Notes under the pieces: generated by a model
Seen by the model: only the letters and a program-made list of their open reading frames with translations
The model's database searches: none
Told to the model about the DNA's origin: nothing
Position numbers and translations under genes: made by a program
Part shown: one piece after another, positions 56,401-64,000 of the stretch
Position numbering within the stretch: the first letter of the stretch is position 1
Layout: each line of letters starts with the position of its first letter
DNA from: Paracoccus spongiarum
GTDB lineage: Bacteria; Pseudomonadota; Alphaproteobacteria; Rhodobacterales; Rhodobacteraceae
NCBI RefSeq assembly: GCF_030732095.1
Contig: NZ_JAVAMQ010000006.1
Span: 62,001 to 126,000, forward strand
Direction of reading: 5' to 3'
Length of the DNA: 64,000 nucleotides

Positions 56401-57109
56401 TGGAGAAGTTGGTGCCGGTGCCCGAGCCGTATTTGAACAGCCGCGCCTCGCGCACCCACAGGTCCATGATCCCGCCATCGTTCACCAGATCGTCGCTGAC
56501 CGACTGGATGAAGCAGGCATGGGGCTGGGGATGCTCATAGGCGCTGTCGGACTTGACCAGCTTGCCGGTCTGGTAATCGACATAGAAATGCCCCTGCGAC
56601 GGGCCGTCGATCCCGTAAGCCCAGTGCAGGCCGGTGTTGAACCATTGCGGGCTGTTCGGCGCGGCCATCTGGCGGGCCAGCATGAAGCGCATCTCGTCGT
56701 AATAGGCGCGGGCGTCGGCCTCGGTCGAGAAATAGCCGCCCTTCCAGCCCCAATAGGCCCAGGCGCCCGCCAGCCGGTCGAAGACCTGCCGGGCGCCGGT
56801 TTCACCGACATGGCGCCGGTCCTCGGGCAGCTTGGCGAGCGCGTCCTGGTCGGCGACGCTGCGCCACAGGAATTCGGGCACGCCCTTCTCGCGGACCCGC
56901 TTCAGCGCCGCGGGCACGCCGGCCTTGCGGAAATACTTCTGTGCAATCACGTCGCTGGCGACCTGGCTCCAGCCCTGTGGAACCTCGACCTGATCGTTGC
57001 GGAACACGATCTTGCCATCGGGGTTGCGGATCTCGCTGGTGGTCGTGGTGAAGGCGATGTCGCCATAGGCTCCGCCGTCCTTGTTGGTAAAGCGCCGTTC
57101 GATCTTCAT
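53471..57109 (-). CDS. nrdJ: Vitamin B12-dependent (class II) ribonucleotide reductase
   Basis: 1212 residues, typical of the long alphaproteobacterial NrdJ. N-terminal [55 protein letters not shown] (radical-site cysteine block), [50 protein letters not shown], and a C-terminal redox/zinc tail [26 protein letters not shown]. It reduces ribonucleotides using adenosylcobalamin, with or without oxygen. No cobalamin riboswitch or class I nrd genes were recognised nearby. A spurious 1282-codon frame lies on the opposite strand. Confidence 0.97.
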   Translation of the reverse strand: MKIERRFTNKDGGAYGDIAFTTTTSEIRNPDGKIVFRNDQVEVPQGWSQVASDVIAQKYFRKAGVPAALKRVREKGVPEFLWRSVADQDALAKLPEDRRHVGETGARQVFDRLAGAWAYWGWKGGYFSTEADARAYYDEMRFMLARQMAAPNSPQWFNTGLHWAYGIDGPSQGHFYVDYQTGKLVKSDSAYEHPQPHACFIQSVSDDLVNDGGIMDLWVREARLFKYGSGTGTNFSSLRGEGESLSGGGKSSGLMGFLKIGDRAAGAIKSGGTTRRAAKMVICDMDHPDIEAFINWKVIEEQKVASLVAGSKAHERGLNDIFAAIKAWDGDMAAATDPATNAGLKTAIRAAKRAMIPETYVNRVLQYARQGFDSIEFPTYDTDWDSEAYVSVSGQNSNNSVRVTDAFLDAVREDKPWELLRRTDGKIARTVSARELWDQIGHAAWACADPGIQFHDTVNAWHTCPADGAIRGSNPCSEYMFLDDTACNLASMNLLTFWTNGQFDADAYVHATRLWTVTLEISVLMAQFPSKEIAQRSYDYRTLGLGYANIGGLLMNMGLGYDSDEGRALCGALTAIMTGVAYSTSAEMAAELGAFPGYARNADHMLRVIRNHRAAAHGTGNYNGVNVRPVELDADNCPDARLVAIAREAWDEALTLGEDHGFRNAQATVIAPTGTIGLVMDCDTTGIEPDFALVKFKKLAGGGYFKIINQSVPAALEALGYAPAQIEEMIAHAVGHASLGNCPGINHTALAGHGFGAREIEKVEAALATAFDIRFVFNQWTLGEDFCKGTLGIPADKLADPGFDLLRHLGFTRAQIDAANDHVCGTMTLEGAPHLKPEHLPVFDCANACGKTGTRYLSVDSHIRMMAAAQSFISGAISKTINMPNSATIADALAAYELSWSLGIKANALYRDGSKLSQPLASALVEDDDEAEEILATGNPQEKAAVIAEKIVEKIIIREAVRNHREKLPQRRKGYTQKAIVGGHKVYLRTGEYDDGKLGEIFIDMHKEGAGFRAMMNNFAIAVSVGLQYGVPLEEFVDAFTFTRFEPAGMVQGNDSIKNATSILDYVFRELAVSYLDRTDLAHVKPVGASFDDLGGGEGEGLNVSPVSEQAELKSLTMLKQISSAGYLRKRLPQELMVLQGGVSSAAVASGMAEAQASFTVASVTTTEMDARTKARMQGYEGDPCGECGNYTLVRNGTCMKCNTCGGTSGCS

Positions 57110-57575
57110 GACTGCCCTCGGACCCTTCCGTTTCTTCTCTGTCCCTGTTCCCGACCTGCGCCCGGCGGCATGTCTGCCCCGGCCGGCCGCGATGCAGCCG
57201 GACGGCAGGCGGTGGCACCGCCTGGCATGGTCAAATCAAGAAGCGGCTGGCTGCGTTCTGGTCCGTGGGGGCCGTGACCACCACATCTTGTGCTGCTGTC
57301 GCCGCGATCCACAAACTGACGGCAATTCGGACGGCTTTCAACAGATATTTTTGGGGCCTGCCGGTGTGTTTCGCGTTGACAGGCCCGTGAAGCGGGCGGT
57401 CGCAGATTCGCGCACATCGCGGTTGCGCAGCGTTGCGCCCCCACCGGCATGGCGACATATCATTCCATGATTTCAGTGGCTTGCCCGTCGCTGTTCAGGA
57501 CTTTTCCACAGGCTTATCCCTGATTCATCCTCAGGTTGCACACAGCTGATGCAGACCGGACACAGCGGCAGGAAA
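57110..57575 (-). promoter_or_regulatory. 466-base region upstream of nrdJ, with a DnaA-box-like pair
   Basis: No gene recognised. At 57502-57510 TTTTCCACA differs from the DnaA box TTATCCACA by one base; at 57514-57522 TTATCCCTG differs by two. The pair has the 12-base spacing seen in tandem DnaA boxes. GATTC (57522-57526), a CcrM site, abuts the second. The stretch is visibly less G+C-rich than its surroundings. Control of nrdJ by DnaA or replication status is inference. No cobalamin-riboswitch B12 box and no convincing NrdR box was found. Confidence 0.4.
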
Positions 57576-58124
57576 TCAACGCAGGGGATGAATGATCTCG
57601 TGATCCGTCACGATCAGGTCCAGCAGCTGGTCGAAGGGCTCGGACGGGATTCGGGCGATCTCCTGCGACGCGAAGGCCAGCCCGATCGCCGTGACAGGGC
57701 CGGATTCGCGCAGCAATTGCAGGGTGCGGTCGTAGTACCCGCCGCCATAGCCGATGCGGTGACCCGCCCGGTCGAAGGCGGCCAGCGGCACCACCAGGAC
57801 CTCGGGCGTCAGCGGCGCGGCTGATTCGGCCGGATGCGAGGTTCCGAAGGGGCCGGGCACCAGCGCCTCGCCGTGCCAGGCGCGGAACACAAGAGGCACC
57901 GCCTTGCCGGTCACCACCGGCAGGCAGAGCGGGCCGCGATGCCCGGCGAGGCCGGGGCGCGGATCGGCCTCGCCGCGCATCGGCCAGTAGGTTGACAGCA
58001 CACGGGTCGCATGGGGCGCCACCACCAGCGCCAGATGCCGCGTGATCGCCTGCTGATCGCCCGGCTCGCGCAGCCGCGCGGCCAGCGCGCCGGCGCGCAG
58101 GGCGGCCTTGTCGGCGCGGCTCAC
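57576..58124 (-). CDS. 5-formyltetrahydrofolate cyclo-ligase
   Basis: 182 residues. N-terminal ALRAGALAARLREPGDQQAI, YWPMRGEADPRP (substrate-contact region) and the ATP-binding signature VPLAAFDRAGHRIGYGGGYYDRTL. Converts 5-formyl-THF to 5,10-methenyl-THF with ATP. Overlaps the mgtE stop by four bases, so co-translated with it although functionally unrelated. 6S RNA often lies near this gene, but none was recognised here. Confidence 0.95.
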   Translation of the reverse strand: MSRADKAALRAGALAARLREPGDQQAITRHLALVVAPHATRVLSTYWPMRGEADPRPGLAGHRGPLCLPVVTGKAVPLVFRAWHGEALVPGPFGTSHPAESAAPLTPEVLVVPLAAFDRAGHRIGYGGGYYDRTLQLLRESGPVTAIGLAFASQEIARIPSEPFDQLLDLIVTDHEIIHPLR

Positions 58125-59542
58125 AGCAGGACCGCCGAGGCAAGCCCCAGAAAGGCGAAGAAGCCGACCACATCCGTCACCGTGGTGACGAAGGTGCCCG
58201 AGGCCAGGGCCGGGTCGGCCCCCGCCTTTTCCAGCCCCAGCGGGATCAGGATGCCGGCCAGCGCGGCGACGGCAAGGTTGACCACCATCGCGATGCCGAT
58301 GACGGCCGCCAGCGAGGCGCCGTCGAACCAGATCCAGGCGACCAGCCCCATCACCAGCGCGAAGGCCAGCCCGTTCAGCACCCCCACGATCGCCTCGCGC
58401 CGCACCACACGCCAGACATTGCTGCCGGTCAGGCTTTTGGTGGCCAGCGCGCGCACCGCGACGGTCAGCGTCTGGGTGCCGGCATTGCCACCCATCGAGG
58501 CGACGATCGGCATCAGCACCGCCAGGGCCACCACCCGCTGGATGGTCTCGTCGAAAATGGCAATGACCAGCGAGGCGAAGATCGCGGTCAGCAGGTTGAC
58601 CATCAGCCAGGGCAGGCGCTGGCGCATCGTTTCGAACACGCTGTCGGTGATGGCCGATTCCTCGCCGACGCCGGCGAGCCGCAGGATGTCCTCCTCGTGT
58701 TCCTCGTCCAGCACCGACATCGCGTCGTCGATGGTGATGACGCCCACCAGGCGGTCGTCGCTGTCCACGACCGGCGCCGAGATCAGGTGATACTGGTTGA
58801 AGGCGTAGGCCACGTCGCCTTCCTCGGCATAGGCGCTGACGGTGCGAAAGCTGTCCTCGGTGATGTCGCGCAGCGGCACGTCTCGCCGCGACGCCAGCAG
58901 CCGGCCCAGCGTGACATAGCCGATGGGGTGGCGGCGCGGATCAACCAGGATGATGTGGTAGAACTGCTCGGGCAGCCATTCCTCGGCGCGCAGGAAGTCG
59001 ATGGTCTGGCCGACCGTCCAGTGTTCGGCGGCGGTCACCACCTCGGATTGCATCAGCCGGCCGGCCGAGTATTCGGGATAGGCCAGTGACTGCTGGACCG
59101 CGGCGCGGTCGCTGTCGTCCAGCGCGGCCAGGATCTCGGCCCGCTCGGGTTCGTCGAGATCCTCGATCAGATCCACGACATCGTCGCTGTCCATCTCGCG
59201 GACGGCCTCTGCCAGAACCTCGCGGGGCAGGTATTCCAGCACGTCCTCGCGGATCGCCTCGTCGATCTCGGACAGGATCTCGCCGTCGATCTGGTCGGAA
59301 TAGAGCGTCAGGAAGGCGCGCCGCCCGGCACCGTGCAGCCGTTCGATCAGGTCGGCGATGTCGGCCGCGTGCATCGGCTCGAGCAGCGCGTTCAGCGCGT
59401 CGGTGTCGCCCGCCTCGACCGCGGCGTCGATCCGGTCCAGCAAGTCGCGGCGGGGCAGGAAGTCGTCCTCGTCCCGGTCGGGCGCGGGTGCGGCGGCCTG
59501 CGCCTCGTCGGCTTCGCTGCCGGGTTCCTGGTGATCGGCCAT
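58121..59542 (-). CDS. mgtE: Magnesium transporter MgtE
   Basis: 473 residues. N-terminal superhelical domain (about 30-140: LLEPMHAADIADLIERLHGAGRRAFLTLYSD, EMDSDDVVDLIEDLDEPERAEILAALDD), two CBS domains (about 150-270: ILVDPRRHPIGYVTLGRLL, LISAPVVDSDDRLVGVITIDDAM) and five C-terminal membrane helices with GGNAGTQTLTVAVRALA and ATGTFVTTVTDVVGFF-like pore elements. Mg-gated Mg channel of the inner membrane. No M-box riboswitch seen in the short upstream gap. Confidence 0.96.
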   Translation of the reverse strand: MADHQEPGSEADEAQAAAPAPDRDEDDFLPRRDLLDRIDAAVEAGDTDALNALLEPMHAADIADLIERLHGAGRRAFLTLYSDQIDGEILSEIDEAIREDVLEYLPREVLAEAVREMDSDDVVDLIEDLDEPERAEILAALDDSDRAAVQQSLAYPEYSAGRLMQSEVVTAAEHWTVGQTIDFLRAEEWLPEQFYHIILVDPRRHPIGYVTLGRLLASRRDVPLRDITEDSFRTVSAYAEEGDVAYAFNQYHLISAPVVDSDDRLVGVITIDDAMSVLDEEHEEDILRLAGVGEESAITDSVFETMRQRLPWLMVNLLTAIFASLVIAIFDETIQRVVALAVLMPIVASMGGNAGTQTLTVAVRALATKSLTGSNVWRVVRREAIVGVLNGLAFALVMGLVAWIWFDGASLAAVIGIAMVVNLAVAALAGILIPLGLEKAGADPALASGTFVTTVTDVVGFFAFLGLASAVLL

Positions 59543-59585
59543 GCGCCCTCCTGTCTCGTGTTGCCGTCGCGCCGGTTCGGGGGCG

Positions 59586-60371
59586 TCAGCCGTTCAGCAG
59601 CGCCAGCGCGGCGCGGTGCAGCTCGGGTGACGCGGCCGCGATGACCTGCCCGCCATCGGCGGCCGAGCCGCCCTGCCAGTCGGTGACGATGCCGCCCGCC
59701 GCCTCGACCACGGCCAGCGGGCCGGCGATGTCATAGGCCTGCAGCCCGGCCTCGATGACCAGATCGACCTGCCCCAGCGCCAGCAGCGCATAGGCATAGC
59801 AGTCAAGCCCGTAACGCGTCAGCCGCGCCCGGTCGGCGACCCGGCGAAAGGCGCGGGCCTCCTCGACGGTGCCGATCTCGGGATAGGTTGTCATGAGCGT
59901 CGCGCGATCCAGCGCAACCCCCTGTCGCGTGGATAGCGGGCGCGTGCCGGCCGGCGCGCCGAGGCGCGCGAGGCCGAGGCCCCCCTCGAAGCGTTCGGCC
60001 AGGTAGGGCTGGTCGATCAGCCCGTATCGCAGCGCGCCGCCTTCGCTGACCCCGATCAGCACCCCCCAGCTGGTCGCGCCGCACAGGAAGGCGCGCGTGC
60101 CGTCGATGGGGTCGAGGATCCAGGTGACTCCGCTGCTGCCGTCGCTGCGGCCGAATTCCTCGCCAAGGATGCCATCCTGCGGCCGGCGTTGGGCCAGCAC
60201 CGCGCGCATGGCGATCTCGGCGGCGCGATCGGCCTCGGTGACGGGGTCGAAATCCGCCGGGCGCTTGTTGTCGGCGACCAGCCCGCTGTCGCGGAAATAG
60301 GGCAGGATGGCCAGCCGGGCCGCATCCGCCATGGCATGCGCCGTGTCGATGATCTGCTGCGCATCCCGCAT
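59586..60371 (-). CDS. Inositol monophosphatase family, probable histidinol-phosphatase HisN
   Basis: 261 residues from ATG 60371 (MRDAQQIIDTA). Metal-site motifs: GILGEEFG, WILDPIDGTRAFLCGATSWGVLIG (DPIDGT) and AYDIAGPLAVVEAAGG (the C-terminal D-IAGP). The family dephosphorylates inositol phosphate, PAPS or histidinol phosphate; alphaproteobacterial members of this length are usually HisN, the histidine-biosynthesis step. The longer open frame upstream is not coding. Same strand as mgtE, 43 bases upstream of it. Confidence 0.88.
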   Translation of the reverse strand: MRDAQQIIDTAHAMADAARLAILPYFRDSGLVADNKRPADFDPVTEADRAAEIAMRAVLAQRRPQDGILGEEFGRSDGSSGVTWILDPIDGTRAFLCGATSWGVLIGVSEGGALRYGLIDQPYLAERFEGGLGLARLGAPAGTRPLSTRQGVALDRATLMTTYPEIGTVEEARAFRRVADRARLTRYGLDCYAYALLALGQVDLVIEAGLQAYDIAGPLAVVEAAGGIVTDWQGGSAADGGQVIAAASPELHRAALALLNG

Positions 60372-60550
60372 CGCCGTTCGCCATCCCCAAGCCGTTCCCG
60401 CCGCTCTTGGTCTAGCGGCAACGGCACCGCACCGCCAGTGCCGAGGCGCCCGAATTCCGGGCGGGCCATGTGCGGCGCGTGGGATCAGGGACATACGACG
60501 GTCGCGTTGCCGCCGGACCGCGTGGGGCACCAGGGACAGGCCTGGACAGG

Positions 60551-60608
60551 GCGTCGCCCCGATGCAGGGGGGGGGGAGGCGACGCGATGCGGCCCGCGAC
60601 CGGGCCGC
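60551..60608 (-). terminator. Two hairpins in the 3' region of the XRE regulator gene, one with a G10/C10 loop
   Basis: GCGGCCCG (60589-60596) pairs with CGGGCCGC (60601-60608), ending 12 bases past the XRE stop in its direction. Farther on, GCGTCGCC (60551-60558) pairs with GGCGACGC (60578-60585) around a loop that holds ten consecutive G on the plus strand (60567-60576). No T run on the minus strand, so intrinsic termination is uncertain. The ten-base homopolymer is unusual for this window. Confidence 0.4.
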
Positions 60609-60619
60609 CTTTCAAGGTC

Positions 60620-60979
60620 TCAGGCGGCGTCCGACAGGACGCGGGCCAGTTCGAAGATCTGCCGGCGTTGCGCCGCGGGCATCGCGTAGTAGGCGCGCAC
60701 CAATTGCAGCGCCTCCTTGTCCGCGAGGATGTCGCCCTCGACCTCCTGGGCCATTTCGCCCTCGTGCAGGCCCTCGAAGAAGAAACTGACCGGAACATCG
60801 ACGGCGCGGGCGATATCCCACAGCCGCGATGCCGACACCCGGTTCATCCCGGTTTCGTACTTCTGGATCTGCTGAAACTTGATTCCGACCTTGTCCGCCA
60901 GCTGTTGCTGGGTCATTCCGATCATCCAACGACGATGGCGGATACGCTTACCAACATGAACATCTACACCGTGCTTCAT
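60620..60979 (-). CDS. XRE-family helix-turn-helix regulator
   Basis: 119 residues. HTH about 8-62: HVGKRIRHRRWMIGMTQQQLADKVGIKFQQIQKYETGMNRVSASRLWDIARAVDVPVSFFFEG. The C-terminal ~50 residues (LADKEALQLVRAYYAMPAAQRRQIFELARVL) are helical. This HTH variant, with QQIQKYETG, is common in alphaproteobacteria. GAGG precedes ATG 60979. Divergent from a quinone oxidoreductase; an operator-like palindrome lies between. Targets unknown. Confidence 0.93.
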   Translation of the reverse strand: MKHGVDVHVGKRIRHRRWMIGMTQQQLADKVGIKFQQIQKYETGMNRVSASRLWDIARAVDVPVSFFFEGLHEGEMAQEVEGDILADKEALQLVRAYYAMPAAQRRQIFELARVLSDAA

Positions 60980-61022
60980 CGCCCAACCTCATTCAATCTA
61001 AGAGGGCAGTAGCTCAAGGCGT

Positions 61023-61041
61023 CTCAATTATCGAGTGTCAA
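61023..61041 (-). promoter_or_regulatory. Candidate XRE promoter/operator
   Basis: TTGACA is read on the minus strand at 61041-61036, a good -35. It is directly followed by the imperfect palindrome CTCGATAATTGAG (61035-61023), which would sit between -35 and -10. No strong -10 was found. The palindrome position is right for autorepression. The TTAAC at 61047-61051 is a lone CtrA half site. Confidence 0.4.
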
Positions 61042-61158
61042 CATGGTTAACGGGGCCGTTTCTGACCAAAAAGACAGGTCCGCGGTTGCGTATCGTGCAG
61101 CTTTCGGTGGCATCCCGCCAAGCGAATGAAGTCGCAGTCAATTTTTCCGGAGATGAAG

Positions 61159-62127
61159 ATGGCAGACCTTATCCGAATCGCGCAGGTCGAGGAACTGGGG
61201 CAGGACCCGGTGCTGCGCAGGGCGGCGGCGCCCGTGGCGGGGGCGGGGCAGGTCCTCGTGCGGATGCGGGCCGCCGCGCTGAACTTCGCCGATCTGCTGA
61301 AGGCGCAGGGGAGCTATCAGGAACCCTCCGATCCGCCCTTCGTGCCCGGTCTCGAGGGCGCCGGCGAGGTCATCGCGGCGCCGGGCGACAGCGGGCTGAC
61401 CCCCGGCGACCGGGTGGCCGTGCTGGCGCCGGGCACCATGGCCGAAATCGTCGCCGTTCCCGCCGCGGGCTGCCTGCCCATTCCCGGCGCGATGGATTTC
61501 GCGCAGGCCGCAGGCTTCCAGATCGCCTATGGCACCGGCCACCTGGCCCTGGATTTCCGGGCCGCGCTGCAGCCCGGTGAAACGCTGGCGGTGCTGGGTG
61601 CTGCGGGCGGTGTGGGGCTGACCGCGGTCGAGATCGGCCACGCGATGGGCGCGCGGGTGATCGGCGTGGCGCGCGGAGCCCAGCGTCTGGCGCGGGTGCG
61701 CGAGGCCGGCGCAGACGAGGTCATTGACAGCGAGACCTGCGCCGACCTGAAATCCGCGCTGCGCGATCTGGGCGGGGTCGACGTGGTCTATGACCCGGTC
61801 GGCGACAGCGCCGGCGAGGCTGCCTTCGCGGCGCTGCGCAGGGGCGGGCGGTTCCTCGTGATCGGCTTCGCGGGCGGGCGCCAGCCGGTGCTGCCGCTGA
61901 ACCATGCGCTGGTCAAGAACATCGCCATCCACGGCTTCTATTGGGGCGGCTACCACCAGCTTGACCCGGCCGCGCTGCGCCGCAGCATGGCGCGGCTGTT
62001 CGCGCTGTTCGAGGCCGGCCGGCTCGCCCCGGTCGCGGGCCACGGCCTGCCGCTGGAACGGATCGCCGAAGGCTATGGCCTGCTGCGCGACCGCAAGGCG
62101 GTCGGCAAGGTCGTGATATCCTTGTGA
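61159..62127 (+). CDS. NADPH:quinone oxidoreductase, zinc-independent MDR family
   Basis: 322 residues. MDR layout: GroES-like N-terminus (VRMRAAALNFADLLKAQGSYQ, PPFVPGLEGAGEVIA, PGDRVAVLA) and a nucleotide-binding domain with VLGAAGGVGLTAVEIGHAMGARVIGVARG near residue 145. No zinc-ligand cysteines, so the reductase class. C-terminus HGLPLERIAEGYGLLRDRKAVGKVV. Start ATG 61159 has GGAG six bases before; ATG 61153 and 61126 are alternatives. Divergent from the XRE regulator, which may control it. Confidence 0.93.
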   Translation: MADLIRIAQVEELGQDPVLRRAAAPVAGAGQVLVRMRAAALNFADLLKAQGSYQEPSDPPFVPGLEGAGEVIAAPGDSGLTPGDRVAVLAPGTMAEIVAVPAAGCLPIPGAMDFAQAAGFQIAYGTGHLALDFRAALQPGETLAVLGAAGGVGLTAVEIGHAMGARVIGVARGAQRLARVREAGADEVIDSETCADLKSALRDLGGVDVVYDPVGDSAGEAAFAALRRGGRFLVIGFAGGRQPVLPLNHALVKNIAIHGFYWGGYHQLDPAALRRSMARLFALFEAGRLAPVAGHGLPLERIAEGYGLLRDRKAVGKVVISL

Positions 62128-62235
62128 ACGGGCGCATTTGACGCGTCTTCGGCATTGAAACCGCGGCCATGCCTGCCAATATGGACCACATATCGCGGGG
62201 CAAGACCCCGGGACCGCCTCACAGGGGAGACATCG

Positions 62236-62982
62236 ATGGCAGACTACAACACCTACCGCACCGCGCAGGGCGTCGGCACCCGCAGCGCGGTGATCGATGA
62301 GGGCTTGCGGGCCTACATGAACAAGGTTTATGGGCTGATGGCGGTTGGCATGGGTGTCACTGCCGTCGCGGCTTACGGGATCAGCACCGCCGCGGTCGAT
62401 GCCAGCGGCCAGTTGACCCAGCTGGGGACGGCGATCTACGCCTCGCCCCTGAAATGGGTGATCATGTTCGCGCCGCTTCTGGTGGTCTTCGCCTTCGGCG
62501 CGGCGATGAACCGTCTGTCGGTGCAGGGCGCGACGATGCTGTTCTACGGCTTCGCGGCGCTGATGGGGCTGTCGATCAGCTCGATCTTCCTGGTCTACAC
62601 GCCGTTCTCGATCGTGCAGACCTTCCTGGTGACGGCAATCGCCTTCGCGGGCCTGTCGCTGTGGGGCTACACGACCAAGAAGGACATCTCGGGCTGGGGC
62701 AGCTTTCTGATCATGGGGGTGATCGGCCTGATCGTCGCCTCGATCGTCAACATCTTCCTCGCCTCGTCGGCGATGCAGTTCGCGATCTCGATCCTGGGCG
62801 TGCTGATCTTCGCCGGCCTGACCGCCTATGACACGCAGAACATCAAGAACACCTATCTGCGCCTCGCCGGTACGGATCGTGATTTCCTGGGCAAGACCGC
62901 CATCATGGGCGCGCTGCAGCTGTACCTGGACTTCCTGAACCTGTTCATGTTCCTGCTGCAGTTCATGGGCAATCGCGAATAA
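62236..62982 (+). CDS. Bax inhibitor-1/YccA family membrane protein
   Basis: 248 residues with seven membrane helices. Typical: AYMNKVYGLMAVGMGVTAVAAYGI, MLFYGFAALMGLSISSIFLVYT, LWGYTTKKDISGWGSFLIMGVIGLIVASIVNIFL, LIFAGLTAYDTQNIKNTYLR and LGALQLYLDFLNLFMFLLQF-like C-terminus. Related proteins leak Ca2+ or modulate FtsH. Start ATG 62236 after AGGGGAGA; the in-frame ATG at 62155 is rejected. Ended by a clean terminator. Confidence 0.94.
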   Translation: MADYNTYRTAQGVGTRSAVIDEGLRAYMNKVYGLMAVGMGVTAVAAYGISTAAVDASGQLTQLGTAIYASPLKWVIMFAPLLVVFAFGAAMNRLSVQGATMLFYGFAALMGLSISSIFLVYTPFSIVQTFLVTAIAFAGLSLWGYTTKKDISGWGSFLIMGVIGLIVASIVNIFLASSAMQFAISILGVLIFAGLTAYDTQNIKNTYLRLAGTDRDFLGKTAIMGALQLYLDFLNLFMFLLQFMGNRE

Positions 62983-63017
62983 TCGCGACCACCCCGGAGA
63001 TCGCGACAGTCATCGAA

Positions 63018-63043
63018 GGCCGGGCCGCTGCGCCCGGCCTTTT
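63018..63043 (+). terminator. Rho-independent terminator after the Bax-inhibitor-1 gene
   Basis: GGCCGGGC (63018-63025) pairs with GCCCGGCC (63032-63039), loop CGCTGC, followed by TTTT at 63040-63043. Thirty-six bases after the stop codon. Confidence 0.88.
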
Positions 63044-63644
63044 GCGGTCGATATTGCTGCTTGCGGCCCCCTGCGAGGCTTCGCGGTGCCGTTTTCGGTC
63101 CACGGTCTTCGGTCTCTGTTCCCTGAAACCAGGGGCATCTCTCGATGCCAGCCATCCTGTCGCTGCTCAGCCTTCTTGCTGGGGGAGCGACAGTCGGCTT
63201 TGCTGTCAGAGCCGTGGTCGGGCCCCTCGGAAGGTTGAGCATGCTGGGAAAAGCCATTCCGGCTTTCCTGGGCTGGAGCACAACGGGCGTCGCCTTGAAG
63301 GCTGTCGGTGAGCGCACGATCATGTGCCCCGAACCATGGTGGCGGATGGACGGTCTTCGACGGCGTCGGCGCCCGAAGGGCAGAAGACTGGAAGGCCTCC
63401 TCACCGGACTGCCGGCTGTGCGGGGATGGCTGGCAGTCCAGGCGCCACCCTGCTCTCTACTTCCCCCGGCGAGTCGCTTGCACAGAGGCTGCAGCACAGG
63501 ATGCTCGGGCTCACGCCGTCGGAATACCTGAGCCGGTCCGATAAGGACCACAGCGGAAACAGACTCGACGGCTGATCGAGGACAAGCCGGGGGGGCAGGT
63601 CAATGCTCGGAACCGCAGAAATGATCACGGTCGGCTTCGACCGA
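63044..63644. other. 600-base stretch without a supported gene, next to an insertion-sequence end
   Basis: Composition and wording differ from the rest of the window: less extreme G+C and no strong third-position bias. Short frames occur on both strands. The best on plus, 63145-63531, begins with a hydrophobic part (ILSLLSLLAGGATVGFAVRAVVG) but turns into Arg/Pro-rich sequence with no domain. Probably decayed or mobile-element-associated DNA. A 9-base direct repeat GATCACGGT stands at 63623-63631 and 63643-63651, around a small hairpin. Confidence 0.4.
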
Positions 63645-63998
63645 TCACGGTAAATCCCGCTCATGGATGCGCCCGCGTGCCAGCCGGAGGCGGATCGCGG
63701 GCGTTTTCTTGTCGGCGCCGGGCGCGCACCGGCGCAAGCGCGACGGCGGGGTCCTGTGGGGCGGGGCTTGACGAGCGAGGTCGGTGCGGGGGGTATGAGG
63801 TCTTCGAGGCGGGACCTGGGTGTTCCCCTCGAGGACGGCCCGGAGGGTTTCGGCGATGTCGTCGATGGGGTCCGCGCCCGGCAGCTTGCGGGGGGCGACG
63901 AGCGACGCGAGCATGGCCCGGGTCTCGGCGCCGATGTCGTGTGCGGCGAAGAACGCGTTCTTCCGGCTCAGCGCGATCGGGCGGATCCGGCGCTCGAC
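63645..63998 (-). pseudogene. IS66-family transposase, C-terminal end, frameshifted and cut by window edge
   Basis: On the minus strand, from position 63998, VERRIRPIALSRKNAFFAAHDIGAETRAMLASLVAPRKLPGADPIDDIAETLRAVLEG matches the C-terminal region of IS66 transposases (RxIRPIALxRKNxLFAGxDxG). After EGNTQ the family reads SRLEDLIP-like, but here the frame runs on as VPPRRP. The expected SRLEDLIPP appears in the next phase if the G at 63815 is removed. So a one-base insertion seems to have altered the C-terminus. The rest of the element lies right of the window. Confidence 0.7.
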
Positions 63999-64000
63999 CG

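Noticed and set aside
53429..57277. 1282-codon open frame opposite nrdJ
   Set aside because: It mirrors nrdJ codon by codon, has no domain and no ribosome site. Long antisense frames are expected opposite G+C-rich genes with strong third-position bias.
57110..57500. Possible cobalamin riboswitch or NrdR boxes upstream of nrdJ
   Set aside because: I looked for a B12 box and for paired NrdR palindromes on the minus strand; only poor partial matches (near 57290-57300 and 57345) were found. An Rfam covariance search would settle it.
63145..63531. Plus-strand frame with a hydrophobic N-terminus near the right end
   Set aside because: Only the first 60 residues look protein-like; the rest is Arg-rich with a random pattern, the ribosome site is weak, and overlapping frames compete equally well.

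Overview
This window is chromosomal DNA from a very G+C-rich alphaproteobacterium of the Rhodobacteraceae, most likely Paracoccus or a close relative. This is inferred from gene content: a CcrM-type cell-cycle methyltransferase, a compact flgBC-fliE-fliQ-flgFGA-flgH-fliL operon divergent from fliI, a DUF2794 protein, a B12-dependent ribonucleotide reductase (NrdJ), and dense ATGA/TGATG gene overlaps. Nearly all of it is ordinary core genome. Only the last 1 kb looks like accessory DNA, and no rRNA, tRNA or CRISPR array was found.

Layout. 1-1.5 kb: a bufferin operon (bufA, bufB, and bufC cut by the window edge) for copper-binding, post-translationally modified peptides. 2.4-5.2 kb: folA, thyA and a serralysin-type RTX protease. 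5.4-9.7 kb: the dTDP-L-rhamnose operon rfbC-B-D-A facing a family 2 glycosyltransferase. 9.8-15.9 kb: the flagellar block, with a candidate CtrA site in the flgB/fliI divergent promoter. 16-19 kb: a Crp/Fnr regulator and two cell-wall/periplasmic proteins (extensin-like protein, L,D-transpeptidase). 19-24.5 kb: a TRAP transporter without a binding protein, a GntR/UTRA regulator, a fosmidomycin-resistance-like MFS pump, allA and rnhB. 24.5-25.8 kb: ccrM behind three clustered GANTC sites and before a strong terminator.

25.8-33.9 kb: a GSCFA protein with a coupled SGNH-like partner, the ycjX/ycjF pair, hrpB, DUF2794, and two tandem I78-type inhibitor lipoproteins. 34-39.8 kb: a TetR regulator divergent from glutamate dehydrogenase, an N-formylglutamate amidohydrolase, pyruvate kinase, a small membrane protein, and rpmI-rplT. 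39.9-47.6 kb: a cytochrome P450, an alanine/sodium symporter, pheS, a rhomboid protease, an FMN reductase, and an ABC-2 exporter pair. 47.6-53.2 kb: two exported proteins of unknown role, rimO, a sulfotransferase, ettA, and a glycine-rich protein of unknown role. 53.5-63 kb: nrdJ, 5-formyl-THF cyclo-ligase, mgtE, a histidinol-phosphatase-like IMPase, a XRE regulator, a quinone oxidoreductase and a Bax-inhibitor-1 protein. 63-64 kb: an unassigned, compositionally different stretch and the frameshifted 3' end of an IS66-type transposase.

Functional links: folA, thyA and the 5-formyl-THF cyclo-ligase serve folate/dTMP metabolism, and with nrdJ they supply DNA precursors. CcrM and the putative CtrA site point to the alphaproteobacterial cell-cycle circuit that also times flagellar synthesis. 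RfbCBDA and the glycosyltransferase serve surface polysaccharide. The most interesting items are the bufferin operon with its structured leader, the CtrA-like and GANTC regulatory sites, the DnaA-box-like pair upstream of nrdJ, the leader ORF before the TRAP transporter, and the Gly-rich protein at 52.7 kb.
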